DNA from: Emiliania huxleyi CCMP1516
Lineage: Eukaryota; Haptophyta; Isochrysidales; Noelaerhabdaceae
Length of the DNA stretch: 64,000 bases
Reading direction: 5' to 3'
Assembly (NCBI RefSeq): GCF_000372725.1
Contig: NW_005200170.1
Coordinates: 673,389-737,388 of the forward strand
Position numbers and translations under genes: made by a program
Shown here: piece after piece, positions 61,176 through 64,000 of the stretch
How positions within the stretch are numbered: the stretch's first letter is position 1
How the letters are laid out: each line of letters starts with the position of its first letter
Notes under the pieces: model-generated
What the model saw: only the letters and a program-made list of their open reading frames with translations
Database searches by the model: none
What the model was told of the DNA's origin: nothing

Positions 61176-64000
61176 ATGGGCATCGACGACGACGTCGAGG
61201 CGAGGCTTACGCACGAGGTGCCGAAGGTGACGCACCCGCTGGAGTCCCTGCCGCCGCACACGCTGCAGCTGCACCCCCTCACCGCCGAGCCCAGCGGCAT
61301 GCTGGCGAGGCTTGCGCTGCGGGGTCGCTTGGAGGACGGCGTCCTCGAGCACCCCGCTGCCGCTGCACGCCAGGCGGAGGCTGCCGTTGCGGTAGCCACT
61401 CCGCAGCGGGCGGCGGTGGCGGAGGTGGCGGTGCGGGCTGGCGGGCTTCAACCCTCACACGGTGTGGAGGCGCCAGAGGAGGCGCCGGAGGGGCAGCCGG
61501 GTGCGAGCGCGATGGAGGAGACCGCGCCGGCGGAGCACGCGGCGGAGCACGCGGCGGAGGAGGCCGCCAAGCACGCTGCGTCGCCGGCGGCAGACGCGGC
61601 GGGCGCCGCTCCGCCCACCGATGCGACGATGGAGGGCGAGGGGGCGCTGTCCGCGGGGGTGGAGCCAATCGAAGAGGAGGCGCTGGCTGCGGCGGCGGCG
61701 GCGGCGGAGGCGGCGGTGGGCGCGGAGGAGATGGAGGCGGCAGCGGCGGTGGGCGCGGAGGAGATGGAGGCGGAGGCGGCGGTGGGCGCGGAGTTGTGCC
61801 CGGGCCACGGCGTGCCAGCCGCTTGCGCGCGCCAGAGCAAGCTAATGCGCGGCGAGGTCACGATCGCCGGCGCGGCGATGGCCGCCTTTAAGTTAGCGGC
61901 GAAGGAGATGGAGGCGGAGGTGGCGGTGGGCGCGGAGGAGATGGAGGCGGAGGCGTCGGAGGCAGCGGAGGAGGAGTGGTGGGAGGCGGAGGCGGAGGCG
62001 CAGCGCGCGCCGGACGAGCGGCTCGCGGCAGAGGGCGAGGCGGAGGTGGGAGAGACCGCACCGCTGCCGCCGCGCGCAGCGACGAGCGGCGGCGGCGCCG
62101 CCGCCAGCCTGCCGTTGTCGAAGTCGCCGCCGAAGAACAAGCGGGGCGTTTGCGACAGCGGGCCACTACCACCAGGTGCGGCTCGCCCACTGCTCGGGTT
62201 GGCTCATTTTCAGAAAGATCTCTCCGAGGCCGCGATGGAGGCGGCGATGGTGGCGGCGGTGCAGCGGGTGGAGGCGGCGGCGCAGCGGGTGGCGGTGACG
62301 GCGCCGCATATCCTCGACCGGGAAGGGGACCGGGAGGGCATGCGGCTGCTGGAGGCAGCGTTGACCGCAAAGGCTGGCGTGGTGGTGGCGGCGTCGGCTG
62401 CCGCCTGGCGCACGGCGGCGAATGTGGCCTCCGCAATGCGGCTGTGTCGCATTGGCGCCGCCGACAACACCACGCCCCCACTGCCGCCTCCCCAGCTCCT
62501 CGACCTGCCACCCGAGCTCCTCGCGCGCATTGTCTCCCAGTGCGACAGCCACATCGACATTGCTCGCACCGCGGCCGTCTCGCACTTCCTTCACGACTCA
62601 GTCGTAGACGAGGGACTTCGCTTACGGGCGCAGGAGCGGGGCTACGATCTCGAGCTACTGCGAGGGCATTGGCTGTCCAAAGGCTGCCGTGGCGGGTTGT
62701 GCTATGCGGCAATGCTACGCGAGGCCAACCCGCCGGCGTTGGTGGCAGCCAGCCAGAATCACAGCCTCTTCATTGACAGCGAGGGGCGGCTTGCGTCCTG
62801 CGGCAGTGAGGACGCTGAGGAGGACGAGGAGGATGAGGACGATATGGACATGTCCCTCCCCGGGCTTCTCGGACACGGAGAGAGCGTGACCCAGTTGAGC
62901 GTGCCGACCCGCCTCCCGTCTAGCCTCGGCGGCGAGTGCGCCGAGAGCGTGGCGGCGGGAGATAATCACAACCTCGCCGTCACCGCCGGCGGCGCCCTCT
63001 GGTCCTGGGGCGAGGGAGCCAGCGGCTGCTTGGGCCACGGCGACGTGCAGGACCAGCACCAGCCGAAGAAGATCGAGGCGCTGGCAGGGCACCGCGTCGT
63101 TGCTTCGTCGGTTGGCTGCGCTCACAGCCTCGCGATCACAGGCGATGGCGCTTTATGGTCCTGGGGTGCGGGATGCCCATTGGGCCAAGGCGACCGTGAT
63201 ACTCAGCTGCTGCCAAAGCGAATCGACGGGATGGGACGCGTCATCGCGGTGTCGGCAGGGACTTGGCACAGCCTCGCCATCACCGCCGACGGCGCCGTTT
63301 GGAGTTGGGGCAAGGGCAGCGAGGGCCGCCTGGGCCACGGCGACGAGGAGGACGTGTTGCTGCCCAAGCAGATCGCGTTCTTGGCTGGGCAGAGCGTCAT
63401 CGCTGTGTCGGCAGGAGAGAGTCACAGCCTCGCCATCACCGCCGATGGCGCTGTATGGTCTTGGGGCGACGGACGGGGTGGACGCTTAGGCCACGGCCCG
63501 AGAGTTGAGGACACAGAACACCATCTGCTCCCGAGGAGGATTGATGGCTCGCTGCCACCGCCGCCGGCGGCCACCACGAGAGGAGCAGAGGAGGCCGCGG
63601 CGGAGGGTAGTGGAGGTGATGGGGCTGACTCCTCTGCGGCGGGCGATGCTGCTGCTGCTGCTTCTGCTGCTGCTGCTGCTGCCGCCGCCGCCGCCGCCGC
63701 TGCCGCCGCCGCTGCCGCTGCTGCTGCTGCTGCGGCGGCGGCGGCGGCGGCGACTAGAGCCCCGGCGGAGGGGGGGGCAATCGCCATCTTCCCAAGGCGA
63801 TTTGCACACCACTATGCACGCCCGGCTCGATCTCCCGGTTGGAAGGAACGGCGAGTCGTTTCTGTGGCGGCGGGAGAAGATCACAGCATTGCCATCACCG
63901 CTGACGGTGCCTTCTGGGTATGGGGCAATGGACAGGAAGGACAGCTAGGTCACGGTGTTGAGCCGGGTTTCTTCTTTCGGCCCAGGCAGGTTGCGGCTTT
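61176..64000 (+). CDS. F-box plus RCC1-repeat protein (3' end outside window)
   Basis: ATG at 61176 opens a frame with no stop to the window end, over 940 codons. MGIDDDVEARLTHEVPKV is followed by a long Ala/Glu-rich region with repeated VGAEEMEAEA (61700-61950). Then come an F-box (LLDLPPELLARIVSQCDSHI, DIARTAAVSHFLHD), the linker [20 protein letters not shown], an acidic loop, and RCC1 repeats: [73 protein letters not shown], and after a poly-Ala insertion (63650-63760) GAFWVWGNGQEGQLGHG. The poly-Ala is coded by GCT/GCC/GCG runs inside a propeller blade. Probably an F-box substrate receptor. It is the intact relative of the gene at 41097. Confidence 0.85.
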   Translation, partial: MGIDDDVEARLTHEVPKVTHPLESLPPHTLQLHPLTAEPSGMLARLALRGRLEDGVLEHPAAAARQAEAAVAVATPQRAAVAEVAVRAGGLQPSHGVEAPEEAPEGQPGASAMEETAPAEHAAEHAAEEAAKHAASPAADAAGAAPPTDATMEGEGALSAGVEPIEEEALAAAAAAAEAAVGAEEMEAAAAVGAEEMEAEAAVGAELCPGHGVPAACARQSKLMRGEVTIAGAAMAAFKLAAKEMEAEVAVGAEEMEAEASEAAEEEWWEAEAEAQRAPDERLAAEGEAEVGETAPLPPRAATSGGGAAASLPLSKSPPKNKRGVCDSGPLPPGAARPLLGLAHFQKDLSEAAMEAAMVAAVQRVEAAAQRVAVTAPHILDREGDREGMRLLEAALTAKAGVVVAASAAAWRTAANVASAMRLCRIGAADNTTPPLPPPQLLDLPPELLARIVSQCDSHIDIARTAAVSHFLHDSVVDEGLRLRAQERGYDLELLRGHWLSKGCRGGLCYAAMLREANPPALVAASQNHSLFIDSEGRLASCGSEDAEEDEEDEDDMDMSLPGLLGHGESVTQLSVPTRLPSSLGGECAESVAAGDNHNLAVTAGGALWSWGEGASGCLGHGDVQDQHQPKKIEALAGHRVVASSVGCAHSLAITGDGALWSWGAGCPLGQGDRDTQLLPKRIDGMGRVIAVSAGTWHSLAITADGAVWSWGKGSEGRLGHGDEEDVLLPKQIAFLAGQSVIAVSAGESHSLAITADGAVWSWGDGRGGRLGHGPRVEDTEHHLLPRRIDGSLPPPPAATTRGAEEAAAEGSGGDGADSSAAGDAAAAASAAAAAAAAAAAAAAAAAAAAAAAAAAAAATRAPAEGGAIAIFPRRFAHHYARPARSPGWKERRVVSVAAGEDHSIAITADGAFWVWGNGQEGQLGHGVEPGFFFRPRQVAA

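Overview
The window is nuclear DNA of a GC-rich microalga, most likely a haptophyte. Pelagophytes or dinoflagellates are less likely but not excluded. Reasons: genes on both strands with many short introns, frequent GC-AG introns, acceptors almost always followed by G (AG|G), TTAGGG-type repeats, and protein architectures typical of haptophytes (ADP-ribosyltransferase plus LRR, F-box plus RCC1, Kelch and ankyrin families, TIR-tailed membrane receptors). No tRNA, rRNA or CRISPR was seen.

Layout. 1-8.4 kb: a 3' gene fragment, a multi-exon ART-LRR gene, a frame-broken Cdc123 gene, a palindromic foldback repeat and a small unknown gene. 8.6-10.6 kb: a complete five-exon ammonium transporter whose exons sum exactly in frame. 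11.4-13 kb: truncated ubiquitin-activating enzyme E1 and kinesin-9 tail fragments, head to head. 13.3-17 kb: a ShKT-domain membrane protein and a glycosyltransferase of the peptidyl-serine galactosyl/hydroxyproline arabinosyl type. 17.8-23.8 kb: an FMO fused to a 2OG-Fe(II) oxygenase, divergent over 41 bp from a second 2OG oxygenase. 25.2-34.3 kb: two neighbouring receptor-type genes ending in TIR plus TIR-like domains, one with CUB, beta-helix and Cys-rich ectodomains, one with a periplasmic-binding-protein ectodomain. 36.4 kb: a small Cys-rich protein. 37.4-40.2 kb: a possible tyrosine-recombinase element. 41-46 kb: an F-box/RCC1 gene, satellites and an unknown ORF. 46.2-49.5 kb: a 13-exon GDP-mannose pyrophosphorylase alpha (GMPPA)-like gene. 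49.9-57 kb: two Kelch genes, a zinc-ribbon protein and an ankyrin protein. 57.8-60.5 kb: two satellites. 61.2 kb to the end: a second F-box/RCC1 gene, open at the window edge.

The most striking feature is how the introns are built. Many, especially in the GMPPA gene and the second receptor, start with an imperfect to exact copy (about 9-32 bp) of the start of the downstream exon. The copy supplies the GT or GC donor, and a short low-complexity insert supplies the acceptor. Several inserts are arrays of ATATCTCCCC flanked by exact 14-23 bp direct duplications. One array lies outside coding sequence, and one intron is a TTAGGG-type telomeric array flanked by an exact 18-bp duplication. This looks like continuing intron creation by insertion of short repeats with target duplication. 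It is inferred from reading and hand alignment only; no searches or transcripts were available.
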